From contig DVHY01000148.1 of the NCBI GenBank assembly GCA_018711755.1, positions 1 through 15,385 on the forward strand: 15,385 bases of DNA, in the 5' to 3' direction. Every line of letters starts with the position of its first letter. Position 1 is the stretch's first letter. Source of the DNA: Candidatus Limivicinus faecipullorum. Its GTDB lineage: Bacteria; Bacillota; Clostridia; Oscillospirales; Oscillospiraceae. The translations under genes were made by a program, and so were the position numbers. Shown piece after piece: positions 14,462 through 15,385 of this stretch. A model generated the notes under the pieces. It had not been told where the DNA came from and ran no database searches. It worked only from the letters and a program-made list of their open reading frames with translations.

Positions 14462-15266
14462 GTACATCCTGAGAGAATACCGCAGGGAGGACTTCCCCCG
14501 GCTGGTCAAATTGTGGCGGGATATCTTCGGCGACCCGGAGGAGCTGATATCCGCCTTCCTCCAGGTCCTTCCCGCCTTCGGCACCGGAGCCGTGGCGGAA
14601 CGGGAGGGGCTGGCCGTTGGCGCCGCTTACGCCATTGACGGGATGGACATATGCGACGGCCGAGGCGGCAAAAGCCGCTGCGGCTATATCTACGCCGTGG
14701 CCGTCTCCCCGGAGCACAGGCATCAGGGCCTGGGCGCCGCTCTCAGCCGCCGGGCGGCGGAGCTTGCCCGGCTCAGAGGAGCACGGCTCATCTGCACCCT
14801 GCCGGCGGAGGAGTCCCTATATCCCTGGTACGGGAAGATACTGGGCCTCTCCTGCGCCCTGCGCCGCCGGGCCTTTACGGTACAGGCCGCGGCCCTGCTC
14901 CCCTGCCGGGCCGCCGGGCCGGAGGAATATCTGGCCGTCCGGGAAGAGCTGCTGAAAGGCAGGCCCCACCTGGGCCTGAACCGGGAGCTCATGGATTTTG
15001 CCGGGCTGTTCTACCGCAGCTTCGGCGGGGGGCTCTATCTCTGCGGCGGGGGAGTCTGCGCCGCCTACGGGGATAAAGAGCTTATCATAAGGGAGCTCAT
15101 CGCCCCGGAGGGCCTGGCCCCGGAGAGCCTGGCCGCCTCCCTGGCCGCCTTTATGGGTGGGGAAAAGGCCCGGTATTATCTCCCCTCTCAGGAGGGCGAG
15201 GCCTATATCTCCGCCCCGGAAAACAGTCTGCCCCCGGACTTTATATGGAACCTGAGCTTCGACTGA
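14454..15266 (+). CDS. GNAT-family N-acetyltransferase with a possible second degenerate GNAT half
   Basis: The N-terminal 140 residues are a GNAT domain: YILREYRREDFPRLVKLWRD at the start, then acetyl-CoA motif A YIYAVAVSPEHRHQGLGAAL (78-97) with the Q-x-x-G-x-G/A loop, and a YPWYGKILG stretch (123-131) like the usual motif B helix. Residues about 150-270 lack a clear acetyl-CoA loop but contain alternating short strands and a late helix (LAPESLAASLAAFM), so they may be a degenerate second half or a substrate-recognition domain. The substrate is unknown. AGGTGG sits 4 nt before the ATG, and the gene overlaps the DUF2156 gene by 8 bp, implying that both products are made together. Confidence 0.85.
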   Translation: MAEYILREYRREDFPRLVKLWRDIFGDPEELISAFLQVLPAFGTGAVAEREGLAVGAAYAIDGMDICDGRGGKSRCGYIYAVAVSPEHRHQGLGAALSRRAAELARLRGARLICTLPAEESLYPWYGKILGLSCALRRRAFTVQAAALLPCRAAGPEEYLAVREELLKGRPHLGLNRELMDFAGLFYRSFGGGLYLCGGGVCAAYGDKELIIRELIAPEGLAPESLAASLAAFMGGEKARYYLPSQEGEAYISAPENSLPPDFIWNLSFD

Positions 15267-15300
15267 AACCGTCCCCGGAGAATCATCAGGCATTTTACAA

Positions 15301-15368
15301 TTATGAAACATTTTCTTGGTTTATTATGAAACATCTTTCCCCTATTATAATAACTGTAAGTGACAGTT
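15301..15368 (+). promoter_or_regulatory. Control region for a gene beyond the right edge
   Basis: Two copies of TTATGAAACAT (15301-15311 and 15324-15334) lie 23 bp apart, followed by a consensus -10 TATAAT (15346-15351) and a dyad AACTGT-AAGTG-ACAGTT (15352-15368). The second direct repeat covers the -35 position, where no good -35 hexamer is present, so activation by a protein bound at the repeats is plausible. The dyad would lie over the transcription start as a repressor site could. All roles are inferred. Confidence 0.5.
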
Positions 15369-15385
15369 TTTCATCTTTTTCATTT

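Noticed and set aside
15352..15385. Dyad plus T run at the right edge as a terminator
   Set aside because: The stem is only 6 bp and AT-rich, and it follows a consensus -10 by one base, which suits an operator at a promoter better.

Overview
The window reads as a GC-rich, anaerobic, Gram-positive chromosome, most likely a gut-type Clostridia member (Oscillospirales-like). Reasons visible here: strong AGGAGG-type ribosome sites, a GdpP-type c-di-AMP phosphodiesterase next to rplI and dnaB, a complete NfnAB electron-bifurcating transhydrogenase pair, and a stand-alone LUD-domain protein. The lineage is an inference from gene content. No mobile element, CRISPR array, rRNA or tRNA gene was found.

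Region 1 (1-5441, minus strand): one probable operon read leftwards, gdpP - rplI - dnaB - tilS - hpt (hpt runs off the left edge). It starts from a clear promoter at 5481-5509. A 10-bp hairpin between rplI and dnaB may set their ratio. dnaB and tilS overlap by 8 bp.

Region 2 (5460-7867, plus strand): a sugar nucleotidyltransferase whose C-terminal tail looks like a leftover of a phosphomannomutase domain, then a putative terminator, then a strong promoter whose -10 box is bracketed by a perfect 10-bp inverted repeat. That promoter drives a LUD-domain (LutC-like) gene and a small cupin gene. After a 96-bp gap carrying two tandem 6-5-6 dyads comes region 3 (7868-10121), nfnA-nfnB, overlapping by 8 bp. 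The pair balances NADH, NADPH and ferredoxin.

Region 4 (10122-15266): a 23-bp perfect hairpin terminates both nfnB and the convergent murC (peptidoglycan precursor synthesis, minus strand). murC and cca are divergent; their best promoters point at each other, so the 5' ends of the two transcripts should overlap. On the plus strand cca is followed by a family-4 uracil-DNA glycosylase, a DUF2156 protein and a GNAT acetyltransferase, all overlapping or within 2 bp, so almost certainly one operon. The last 119 bases hold a promoter-like region with direct repeats and a dyad for a gene beyond the right edge.

Most of the window is housekeeping. The less ordinary items are the trimmed nucleotidyltransferase fusion, the LUD/cupin/NfnAB neighbourhood with its palindromic control sites, the cca-linked acyltransferase pair, the face-to-face murC/cca promoters, and heavy use of the AUA isoleucine codon in the operon that carries tilS.
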